Position numbers and translations under genes: made by a program. Positions 32,854-41,300 of a stretch of 64,000 nucleotides of DNA are shown in pieces; position 1 is the first letter of the stretch; the number at the start of each line of letters is the position of its first letter. This DNA comes from SYAC01 sp046048055 (lineage in GTDB: Bacteria; Planctomycetota; Phycisphaerae; Phycisphaerales; SM1A02): the NCBI GenBank assembly GCA_046048055.1, contig JBJOGW010000016.1:45504-109503 (forward strand). Direction: 5' to 3'. Under the pieces are notes generated by a model. That model saw nothing but the letters and a program-made list of their open reading frames with translations. It was not told the origin of the DNA and did not search any database.

Positions 32854-32939
32854 GTCCGATACAAGGGACGGGTCTGTGTACCGGACCCTGCTTTGCAGGG
32901 TCCGGTACACAGACCCGTCCCTTGTATCGGACTCAGCCC
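32847..32939. repeat. Perfect 93-bp palindrome: 45-bp arms, TTT loop
   Basis: Left arm 32847-32891 and right arm 32895-32939 are exact reverse complements across all 45 bases, with only TTT between. The left arm starts inside the last codons of serA and contains its stop. The right arm ends four bases before the TACCTT box of the next gene. Each arm has its own symmetry: TCCGATAC near one end and GTACCGGA near the other are imperfect inverted repeats, and GGGTC...GACCC is nested within. This looks like two REP-like units in head-to-head orientation, a BIME or MITE. As RNA it would form one very stable hairpin that could also end serA transcription. Confidence 0.97.
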
Positions 32940-32948
32940 CGCTACCTT
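32922..32948 (+). promoter_or_regulatory. Promoter of the prolyl oligopeptidase gene, partly inside the palindrome
   Basis: TACCTT (32943-32948) stands exactly six bases before the ATG at 32955. TTGTAT (32922-32927), 15 bases upstream and within the palindrome's right arm, is the best -35 candidate, although the spacing is short. The gene has no SD. Confidence 0.45.
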
Positions 32949-32954
32949 GCGGGC

Positions 32955-35057
32955 ATGATGCTCCCCGCCCTCTGCGCCGCGCTCGCAATCGTCGCCGCCC
33001 CGGACACGGTCCCCGTCACTGACACGCTCCATGGCCGAACGTTCACCGACGAGTGGCGGTGGCTCGAACGCCTCGAGGCCGATGCCCCGGCCGTGGCGGA
33101 GTGGACCACCGCGCAGATCGACCGCACCCGCTCCACGCTGGACGCCCTGCCCTGCCGCGCCTCGATCGCCGCCACGCTCGAGCCGCTGCTGAAGCTCCCC
33201 AGCGTGGGCCTGCCGAGCATGCATGGCGACTGGTGCTTCTACGGCGAGCGCACCGGTGACCAGAATCAGGCGGTGCTGAAGGTGCAGAAGGGAACCGATC
33301 CGGCGCTGCGCCAGCGCGCGATCACGCTGATCGATCCCAACACCATGGACGCCAACGGACTGATCTCGCTCGACTGGAACGCCCCCAGCGACGACGGCAC
33401 GCTGATCGCTTACGGCACCAGCCGCTCCGGCAGCGAGATGAGTGAACTGCACGTGATGGAGGTAGGTGGCGCCCCGCTGCCTGACACCATCACCGGCAAG
33501 GTCTCCTTTCAGGGCTGGACGCCGACCAACGACGGCTTCCTCTACAGCGCTCTGCGCGACCCGAAGGATCCGTACAGCCGCGAGGTTCGCTTTCACGTGC
33601 TGGGCAGCGACGTGGCCTCCGACCGGCTGATCGCCAGGCAGACCAACCCCAGCGAGATCCCCTTTGCGGGACTGAGCCGCTGCGGGCGCTGGATGGTGCT
33701 CGGCTTCAGCCGGGGCTGGCAGGCGAACGACCTCTCGGTGGCGGACTTCCAGGCCTGGCGAAGCGGCTCGGGCGAACCCAGGGCCATCGAGATCGCCAAG
33801 GGCCTGCCCGCCCGCTTCTCGCCGATCGGCTTCGAGGGCGACCGCATGCTCATGATGACCACGCTGGACTCGCCACGCGGCCGGCTGGTGGCGGTGGACC
33901 TGAAGCAGCCCGCCCGAGCCAACTGGAAGGACGTGATCCCCGAACCCGGGGACGAGGTGCTGGACAGCGTGGGTCTGACCAAGGGAGGCATGGTGGCATC
34001 CTTCACCAGGCATGTCTGCACGCGGCTGGAGCGCTTCGACCGCACCGGCAAGAGCCTTGGCGAGATCCCGCTGCCAGGACTGGGATCCGCCTCCTTCAGC
34101 GTGGACGAGGAGCGCACCGATGCCTTCGTGAGCTACACCAGCTACAACGAGCCGCGCAGTTCCTGGTACATCGCCGACCTGGCCGCGCCAACGCCGGTGT
34201 CGTGGTGGAAGCCCTCGGTGCCGATCGACCTGTCCAAGTGGACCGTGGAGCGCGTGCGCGTGGCCAGCAAGGACGGGACGCTGGTGCCGCTCTTCATGGT
34301 CCGTCGAGGCGACCTGACGCCCGATGGTGACCGGCCCTGCCTGCTGTACGGCTACGGCGGATTCAACGTGAGCCTGGAGCCGGGGTTCAACCCTTCCATC
34401 GCCCCCTGGATCGAGGCCGGCGGCATCTACGCGGTGGCCAACCTGCGTGGTGGCGGCGAGTACGGCGAGGCGTGGCACGAGGCCGGCATGCTGGGTCGCA
34501 AGCAGAACGTGTTCGACGACTTCCACGCCTGCGCCGAGTGGCTCATCGGCAACCGATGGACGAACCCCACGCGTCTGGCCATCCAGGGCGGCAGCAACGG
34601 CGGGCTGCTCACGGGCGTGGCGGTCACGCAGCGTCCGGAACTCTTCGCCGCGGCCATCAGCGCCGTGCCGCTGCTGGACATGCTGCGGTATCACCAGTTC
34701 CTGCTGGCGCGGTACTGGGTGCCGGAGTACGGAAGCGCCGAGGACCCCGAGCAGTTCCAGTGGCTGCTGGCCTACAGCCCCTATCACAACCTCAAGCCCG
34801 GCACGCGGTACCCGGCCATGCTCTTCACGGCGGGCGAGAACGACAGCCGCGTGCATCCGCTGCACGCCCGCAAGATGGCGGCGCGCATGCAGGCCATGGC
34901 CGACGGGCAGGCCAACGCCAACCCGGTGCTGCTCTGGGTGGACCGTGACGCCGGCCATGGGCAGGGAAAGCCGCTGGCCATGCGGATCCGCGACCAGGTG
35001 GATCAGTGGTCCTTCCTGATGTGGCGGACCGGGCTGTGCGGGCCAGCCACCCCGTGA
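32955..35057 (+). CDS. Prolyl oligopeptidase family serine peptidase (S9A)
   Basis: A 700-residue serine peptidase of the prolyl oligopeptidase family, which cuts short peptides after proline. A hydrophobic N-terminus (about residues 1-16) suggests export. A beta-propeller occupies about 60-400, and the alpha/beta-hydrolase domain holds the catalytic triad Ser547 (GGSNGG), Asp630 (GENDSRVHP) and His668 (AGHGQG). The GGGEYGEAWHEAG block before the Ser is a family hallmark. It starts six bases after a TACCTT box with no SD. Its stop is immediately adjacent to the pcrA stop on the other strand, with no base between. Confidence 0.94.
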   Translation: MMLPALCAALAIVAAPDTVPVTDTLHGRTFTDEWRWLERLEADAPAVAEWTTAQIDRTRSTLDALPCRASIAATLEPLLKLPSVGLPSMHGDWCFYGERTGDQNQAVLKVQKGTDPALRQRAITLIDPNTMDANGLISLDWNAPSDDGTLIAYGTSRSGSEMSELHVMEVGGAPLPDTITGKVSFQGWTPTNDGFLYSALRDPKDPYSREVRFHVLGSDVASDRLIARQTNPSEIPFAGLSRCGRWMVLGFSRGWQANDLSVADFQAWRSGSGEPRAIEIAKGLPARFSPIGFEGDRMLMMTTLDSPRGRLVAVDLKQPARANWKDVIPEPGDEVLDSVGLTKGGMVASFTRHVCTRLERFDRTGKSLGEIPLPGLGSASFSVDEERTDAFVSYTSYNEPRSSWYIADLAAPTPVSWWKPSVPIDLSKWTVERVRVASKDGTLVPLFMVRRGDLTPDGDRPCLLYGYGGFNVSLEPGFNPSIAPWIEAGGIYAVANLRGGGEYGEAWHEAGMLGRKQNVFDDFHACAEWLIGNRWTNPTRLAIQGGSNGGLLTGVAVTQRPELFAAAISAVPLLDMLRYHQFLLARYWVPEYGSAEDPEQFQWLLAYSPYHNLKPGTRYPAMLFTAGENDSRVHPLHARKMAARMQAMADGQANANPVLLWVDRDAGHGQGKPLAMRIRDQVDQWSFLMWRTGLCGPATP

Positions 35058-37286
35058 TCAGCCCAGCACCTGCAGCCGCGCATATTCCAGCATCAGGGTC
35101 TTGCGGCCAGCGCCGCTGAAGTTCACCCGCACGGCGGTGCTGCCGCCACGCGGCGCCACCCCCTCCACCACACCCGTGCCGAAGAGTGGGTGCCGCACGC
35201 GCATGCCCGCACGCAATCCGTGGCGGGCCGCAGGCGACGGCACGCCATCCTCATCGGCGTCCAGGCCGTGCTCGGCCGCGTTCTCGCGCTCCACCTGCTC
35301 CGGCAGCTCACGGACGAACATGCTCTCGACCGTGGCCATGGGCTGGCCACGAATGGTGCGCGAGGCCGCGCTGGTGAGCAGGAGCGTGTCCTCGGCGCGG
35401 GTCATGCCCACGAAGCAGAGTCGTCGCTCCTCCTCGAGATCGCCCGGCGCATCCATGGCCCGGGCGTGCGGCAGGCTGCCCTGCTCCAGCCCCACCATGC
35501 ACACCACGGGAAACTCCAGTCCCTTGGCGGCGTGCAGCGTCATCAGCGTCACCGCACCCGACTCCGGATCGAAGGCATCGCTGTCGCTCACCAGCGCGAT
35601 GCGTTCCAGCCACGCGCGCAGCGCGTCCAGCGCGGTGCGCAGCGGCGGCACGCCATCCAGTTCGTCCTGGTCCTGGGGCCCCAGCCGCTCGCCGACGAAG
35701 TCGGCCGCACCACTCACCACCTGCGCCAGATTTTCCGACCGGCTCTCCCCCTCGTCCGCCTCCGTGCGATCCTCCTGGAGATAGTGGGCCTCCAGCCCGC
35801 TCTCCCGCAGCACGCGTCCCACCAGTGCGCCCAGGTCCTCGGCCGGAAGCGCTTCCGCCTCTCGGCGCCAGGCCAGCACCAGTTCGGACAGCCGCATGGC
35901 CCCCTTGGCGGCGCGCCCGGACACGCCCGCCGCATCGGGCGACCGCAGCACGTCCAGGAGCGGTCGCCCCGACTTGGCCGCATGCAACTCCAGTCGCTCC
36001 AGGCTGGTGCCACCCAGTCCGCGTGCCGGCACGTTCGCCACGCGGCCCAGGGCCAGCTCGTCCTGCGGATTGGCCGCCAGACGCAGGTAGGCCACCGCAT
36101 CGCGAACCTCCCTGCGGTCGTAGAAGGCGGTGCCGCGCACGACCTGATGCGGGATCTCGGCGCGGCGCAGGCGTTCCTCGAGCACCCGGCTCATGCTGTT
36201 CATGCGGTAGAGCACCGCCATGCCCCGCCATGGCACGCCGCGACGCGCCGCATCCTGCAGCTCCGAGACCACGCGCAGGGCCTCGCCGTGCTCGTCGATG
36301 CACCGAACGTAGCGGGGCCACGCGCCATCGCCGCGCATGCTGGCCAGGGCCTTGTGACGACGCTGGCGGTTGTGCTCGATCAAGGCTGCCGCGGCCTCCA
36401 CGATGGGGCGCGTGGAGCGGAAGTTCTCCCCCAGCGGCACCACCACCGCATCCGGAAAGTGGGTCTCGAACTGCATGATGTTGCGAAGGTCCGCGCCGCG
36501 CCATCCATAGATGCTCTGGTCGGGATCGCCCACCACGCACAGGCGGCGGTGGACCCGGGCAAGTTCCAGCACGATGCGGAACTGGGCATGGTTGGTGTCC
36601 TGGTACTCGTCCACCAGGATGTTGCGGAAGCGCTGCTGCAGACGCTCGCGCACCTCGGCGTTGTCCTGGAGCAGCACCGCGGTCCGGCAGAGCAGGTCAT
36701 CGAAATCGAGCGCCGAGTTGCGACGCAGCACCTTCTCGTAGCTGGCGTACACCCGGGCCACCAGGCGCGCTCGCCAGTCCTGGGCCTGTGCCTGCACGAT
36801 CTCCGGCGTCATGAGCTGGTCCTTGAAGCCGCCGATCTCCGAGCCGATCGCCTTGGGCGCCAGCCGGCCGGCATCCTCGCCGGCCTCCTCGATCGCCTGC
36901 TTGCACGCCCGCAACTGATCATCGGCATCCAGCACCGTGAAGTCGGGTGCCACACCCGCCTCCGCGGCGAAGCGGCGCAGCACGCGCGCTCCGAAACTGT
37001 GGAACGTGCCCGCCACGATGCGCTCGGCGGCGCCCGGCATGTCCGCAAGCAGCAACTGCAGCCGGCGCCGCATTTCGCCGGCGGCCTTGTTGGTGAAGGT
37101 GAGCGCCAGCACGCTCCACGGTGACTCGCCCAGACGGACCAGATGCGCCATGCGGTGCGTGATCACCCGGGTCTTGCCCGAGCCCGGTCCCGCCAGCACC
37201 AGCATCGGCGAGCCAAGGTGCTCCACGGCCGTTCGCTGCGCCGGCGTCAGACCATCGGGACTCAAGCTCGGCTGTGGCGTGAGCAT
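35058..37286 (-). CDS. pcrA: ATP-dependent DNA helicase PcrA/UvrD
   Basis: A 742-residue superfamily 1A 3'-5' helicase acting in nucleotide excision and mismatch repair and at stalled replication forks. The motifs are complete: LAGPGSGKTRVI (Walker A), LTFTNKAAGEM (Ia), DEYQDTNHAQ (II), GDPDQSIYGWRGAD (III), LGENFRST (IV), TLHAAKGLEFPVV (V) and LCFVGMTRAED (VI). The C-terminus GMRVRHPLFGTGVVEG...VRVNFSGAGRKTLMLEYARL is the Tudor-like RNA polymerase-binding domain of PcrA/UvrD. A TAGACT box stands nine bases before the ATG. It is divergent from the dcd-nrdJ region. Confidence 0.95.
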   Translation of the reverse strand: MLTPQPSLSPDGLTPAQRTAVEHLGSPMLVLAGPGSGKTRVITHRMAHLVRLGESPWSVLALTFTNKAAGEMRRRLQLLLADMPGAAERIVAGTFHSFGARVLRRFAAEAGVAPDFTVLDADDQLRACKQAIEEAGEDAGRLAPKAIGSEIGGFKDQLMTPEIVQAQAQDWRARLVARVYASYEKVLRRNSALDFDDLLCRTAVLLQDNAEVRERLQQRFRNILVDEYQDTNHAQFRIVLELARVHRRLCVVGDPDQSIYGWRGADLRNIMQFETHFPDAVVVPLGENFRSTRPIVEAAAALIEHNRQRRHKALASMRGDGAWPRYVRCIDEHGEALRVVSELQDAARRGVPWRGMAVLYRMNSMSRVLEERLRRAEIPHQVVRGTAFYDRREVRDAVAYLRLAANPQDELALGRVANVPARGLGGTSLERLELHAAKSGRPLLDVLRSPDAAGVSGRAAKGAMRLSELVLAWRREAEALPAEDLGALVGRVLRESGLEAHYLQEDRTEADEGESRSENLAQVVSGAADFVGERLGPQDQDELDGVPPLRTALDALRAWLERIALVSDSDAFDPESGAVTLMTLHAAKGLEFPVVCMVGLEQGSLPHARAMDAPGDLEEERRLCFVGMTRAEDTLLLTSAASRTIRGQPMATVESMFVRELPEQVERENAAEHGLDADEDGVPSPAARHGLRAGMRVRHPLFGTGVVEGVAPRGGSTAVRVNFSGAGRKTLMLEYARLQVLG

Positions 37287-37349
37287 GGGGACCGGAGTCT
37301 AGGAAACCCGAGAAAAACGCCCATCTTCGGCCATCTGGAACAGGTCACT

Positions 37350-37407
37350 CCACAAGATCTGGTGCCGTGGACAGGATTGGACAGTCTTTGCACACCAATT
37401 CTTGTGT
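37350..37407. promoter_or_regulatory. Pair of NrdR-like boxes upstream of dcd-nrdJ
   Basis: CCACAAGATCTGGTGC (37350-37365) and ACACCAATTCTTGTGT (37392-37407) match the published NrdR consensus (acaCwAtATaTwGtgt) at 11 and 12 of 16 positions by my count, including the ACAC/GTGT arms of the second. They lie 42 bases apart, four helical turns, so both face the same side. A further inverted repeat, TTGCACA (37388-37394) and TGTGCAA (37428-37434), overlaps them. NrdR represses ribonucleotide reductase genes when dATP is plentiful, which fits the genes downstream. Confidence 0.5.
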
Positions 37408-37499
37408 CCATGCGTGTAAAGATCCGATGTGCAAGACATGACCCAGCATGGAGTTGCGTTTGAAGGCCCTGAAATCACAACATTTCGTGCCTGATCGTC

Positions 37500-37527
37500 T
37501 TGCGGACCCAACCTGTGGGGTTAGTAT
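37500..37527 (+). promoter_or_regulatory. Promoter candidate for dcd-nrdJ
   Basis: TTGCGG (37500-37505) and TAGTAT (37522-37527) with a 16-base spacer give a start near 37534 and a leader of about 170 nt. The leader holds the 14-base perfect palindrome GGACGCATGCGTCC (37646-37659). No cobalamin riboswitch motif is seen. This and the NrdR-like boxes account for the 418-base gap before dcd. Confidence 0.45.
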
Positions 37528-37704
37528 CCGCGCCGCTCAAGGCCCTTGCAGGCGTGCGGAGGACCCTGGGCTCGTTGATCGTCGTTCGGATTCTGGAGCA
37601 GTCATGTTCGGTGAAAGTTCGGTCTCTCGCGTGGAGGCACCCTTTGGACGCATGCGTCCGAGGGGCGTGAGCGTCCGGACAAGAGCCGCCTGAGGAAGAG
37701 TCGC

Positions 37705-38295
37705 ATGGTTTTGTGTGATGCCGAAATCCAGGAGCGTGTGGGCATCGAGCCGTTCGAGGCGATGGCCCGGCGGCCGGGCAGGATCTCCTTCGGCGTCAGC
37801 AGTTACGGATACGACGTGCGCGTGGGCACGCGATTCAAGGTGTTCACCAACGCCACCAGCGGCGGCACCGCCGTGGTGGATCCCAAGAACTTCACCAATG
37901 ACCTGTTCATCGATGTGGACGTGGCCAGGACGGGCCGTGATCACATCATCATTCCGCCCAACTCCTTCGCCCTGGCCGAGACCGTGGAGACAATTCATGT
38001 TCCCCGGGACTGCCTGGCCATCTGCGTCGGCAAGAGCACGTACGCCCGCTGCGGCATCATCGTGAACGTGACCCCGCTCGAACCAGAGTGGCGCGGCAAG
38101 GTCACCATCGAGATCAGCAACACCACCCCCCTGCCGGCCCGCATCTACGCCAACGAGGGCATCGCCCAGATGGTGTTCCTGAAGGCCAGCCGCACCTGCG
38201 AATGCAGCTACGCGGACAAGGGCGGCAAGTATCAGGACCAGACCGGACTCACCCTGCCCATGGTCGACGGGCTCAAGCCGTCGCCCGGGGCCTGA
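37705..38295 (+). CDS. dcd: dCTP deaminase
   Basis: Dcd deaminates dCTP to dUTP, feeding dTTP synthesis. The 196-residue trimeric-dUTPase-fold protein has SSYGYDVRVG, the conserved block GKSTYARCGIIVNVTPLEPEW containing the Ser/Arg phosphate contacts and the nearby catalytic Glu in VTIEISNTT, and a C-terminal GKYQDQTG that closes over the nucleotide. GAGGAAG lies just upstream of the ATG. It stands directly ahead of nrdJ, so two steps of deoxynucleotide supply share one transcript, with a hairpin between them. Upstream NrdR-like boxes suggest regulation by dNTP level. Confidence 0.94.
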   Translation: MVLCDAEIQERVGIEPFEAMARRPGRISFGVSSYGYDVRVGTRFKVFTNATSGGTAVVDPKNFTNDLFIDVDVARTGRDHIIIPPNSFALAETVETIHVPRDCLAICVGKSTYARCGIIVNVTPLEPEWRGKVTIEISNTTPLPARIYANEGIAQMVFLKASRTCECSYADKGGKYQDQTGLTLPMVDGLKPSPGA

Positions 38296-38305
38296 CGCAC
38301 CCCAC

Positions 38306-38334
38306 CCACGCCCCTGGTGGGCGTGGCGTGTTTT
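38306..38334 (+). terminator. Hairpin with T-tract between dcd and nrdJ (attenuator or partial terminator)
   Basis: CCACGCCC-CTGGT-GGGCGTGG is an 8-bp perfect stem followed by CGTGTTTTCC. It lies between cotranscribed genes, so partial termination that sets the dcd to nrdJ ratio is plausible. Confidence 0.5.
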
Positions 38335-38366
38335 CCCTCTCTCGCACACGCACAGCGGAACGAGCC

Positions 38367-41300
38367 ATGCGAATCCAGCGACGATTCACCGAACCCAACA
38401 AGGATGTGTACGCCTCGGTCGAGTGGAGCACCCGCTCCAGTCGCATCTCCAACAGCGACGGAAGCACCGTCTTCGAGATGAACGACGCGGAGGTGCCAGC
38501 CTCCTGGAGCCAGCTCGCCACCGACATCGTGGTGAGCAAGTACTTCCGCAAGGCCGGCGTACCCCAGTTCCAGACCGACGGCACCCCCAAGGTTGATGCC
38601 GCGGGCAAGCCAATCACCGGCCCGGAACGCTCCGTGCGGCAGGTGGTGCACCGGCTTGCGGGCTGCTGGCGCCACTGGGGCGAGAAGTTCGGCTACTTCG
38701 CCAGCGCCAAGGACGCCCAGGCCTTCTACGACGAGATCGCATGGATGCTCATCAACCAGGTGGCGGCGCCCAACAGTCCGCAGTGGTTCAACACGGGCCT
38801 GAACTTCGCCTACGGCATCAGTGGACCTGCCCAGGGTCACTGGATCACGGACCACACCACAGGCGCCTGCTCGCTGGCCTCCGATGCCTACACCCATCCG
38901 CAACCGCACGCCTGCTTCATCCAGGCGGTCCGCGATGACCTGGTGGGCGAGGGCGGCATCATGGATCTCTGGACGCGCGAGGCCCGGCTGTTCAAGTACG
39001 GATCGGGCACGGGCACCAACTTCAGCCAGCTTCGCGGCGAGAACGAGCCCCTCTCGGGCGGCGGCAAGTCCAGCGGCCTGATGAGCTTTCTCAAGATCGG
39101 TGACCGCGCCGCGGGCGCCATCAAGAGCGGCGGAACCACCCGCCGTGCCGCAAAGATGGTCTGTCTGGACGTGGATCACCCGGATATCGAGGCCTTCGTG
39201 AACTGGAAGGTCCGCGAGGAGCTCAAGGTGGCCGCGCTTGTGGAGGGTGCCCGGCACTTCACCCCGGAGCAGAAGGAGACCGCCGAGCGGCTGGGTCTGC
39301 GGCTGGACTTCGACTTCAACGGCGAGAGCTACTACACCGTCAGCGGCCAGAACAGCAACAACTCCGTGCGACTCAGCGACGCCTTCATGCAGGCGGTCGA
39401 GGAGGACGGTGGCTGGGACCTGGTTCGACGTACCGACGGCAAGGTCGCCAAGTCGCTCAAGGCTCGCGATCTGTGGAAGCAGATCAACTTCGCCGCGTGG
39501 CGTTGCGCCGACCCGGGCGTCCAGTACGACAGCACCATCAACGCATGGCACACCTGCCCGCACGGGGGCCGCATCAACGCCAGCAACCCGTGCAGCGAGT
39601 ACATGTTCCTGGACAACACGGCGTGCAACCTGGCCAGCATCAACCTGCTCAAGCTCTACGACCCGCAGACGCGCACCTTCGACCTGGATGCCTACGAGCA
39701 CGCGATCAGCCTCTGGACCGTGGTGCTGGAGATCAGCGTGCTCATGGCGTCCTTCCCCTCGCGAGAGATCGCCGAGTTGAGCTGGAAGTACCGCACGCTG
39801 GGCCTGGGCTACGCCAACCTGGGCGCCCTGCTCATGCAGGCGGGGATTCCCTACGACAGCGACCAGGCCCGCGCCCTCTGCGGCGCGTTGACCGCCATCC
39901 TGACCGGTCGCAGCTACGCCGCCAGCGCCCTGCTGGCCGCCGAACATGGCCCCTTTGAGGGGTTCGCCGAGAACCGTGACGACATGCTGCGTGTGATCCG
40001 CAACCACCGCCGGGCCGCCTACGGCGTCTCCCGCAGCGGCGATGAGTGGGAGTCGCTGGACATCCGTCCGGTGCCCATCGACCATGACCTGTTCCGCGAG
40101 GGCAAGGTGCCGCTGCACAACGCCGGCGATGTGCTGGCCCGGTCGCTGGCCGCATGGGATGACGCGCTGCTGTTCGGCACCAAGTTCGGGTTCCGCAACG
40201 CCCAGGTCACGGTGATCGCGCCCACCGGCACCATCGGCCTCCTGATGGACTGCGACACCACGGGCGTGGAGCCTGACTTCGCGCTGACCAAGTTCAAGAA
40301 GCTGGCCGGCGGTGGCTACTTCAAGATCGCCAACCAGAGCCTTCGGCCGGCGCTCAAGGCGCTGGGCTACACGGTGGCCCAGATCGACGCCATCGTGACC
40401 CACGTGATGGGCTCGCTGAGCCTGGACACGCCCATGCCCGATCCGCAGGGGCGCATGCCTGCCGGCGGTCCGACGCTGCGGCAGTACCTGACCTCCAAGG
40501 GTTACTCGGGCCAGGACCTGGTGGCACTGGAGAACCAGTTGCCCACGGTGTTCGAGCTGGGCTTCGCCTTCAGCGCCTGGAGCATGCCCGAGGCGGTCAT
40601 GCATGCCGCCGGCGTGGATCCGCAGGCTGCACGCAACGACATGCGTTTCGACGGACTGAAGCTGCTGGGCCTGACCCGCAGGCAGGTGGCGGCCCTCAAC
40701 CGCCAGATCTGCGGCACGCAGACCGTGGAAGGGGCACCACACCTGAAGGCGGAGCACCTGCCCGTGTTCGACTGCGCCAACAAGTGCGGCCCCACCGGAA
40801 CCCGCTTCATCCGACCCAACGGCCACATCCTCATGATGGCCGCAGCCCAGCCCTTCATCTCAGGGGCCATCTCCAAGACCATCAACATGCCTGCCGAGGC
40901 CTCGGTCGAGGAGATTGGGGCCGCCTACCGGCTCAGCTGGGAACTGGGCCTGAAGGCCAATGCGCTTTACCGCGACGGCAGCAAGTTGAGCCAGCCGCTC
41001 TCCACCAAGACCGATGTGGAACGCGAAGACGAGGACACCGAAGGCCTGGAGGAGTCCGCCCCCGTGGGGGAGTTCGAGGCTTCGGTGGCGTGCAGCCCGG
41101 CCGAGACAGTTGCGGAAGCGGAGCCTGCGACATCGACGTCGACGACATCGTCCGCATCCCGCCTGGCTGCCGAGGTGCTCGCTGATGGTTCCGAAGCGGT
41201 GCAGCGGATCGTGGAGCGTGTGGTGGAAAGGGTGATCGAGCGCCCGATGCGTCGACGGCTCCCGGAGACCCGCGGCAGCATCACGCACAAGTTCAATGTG

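Noticed and set aside
37448..37693. 81-codon open frame before dcd
   Set aside because: It covers the promoter and leader of dcd, has no SD and shows no family feature.
37528..37704. Cobalamin riboswitch in the dcd-nrdJ leader
   Set aside because: No B12-box-like GCCACTG motif or expected paired arrangement is present.
38232..40826. Long antisense open frame (864 codons) opposite nrdJ, and similar ones at 18036-20399, 32757-34958, 51444-53693 and 59648-62218
   Set aside because: Each lies opposite a well-supported gene in high-G+C DNA. The translations are rich in His, Arg, Gln, Val and Gly with no domain, signal or start context, as expected of mirror frames.
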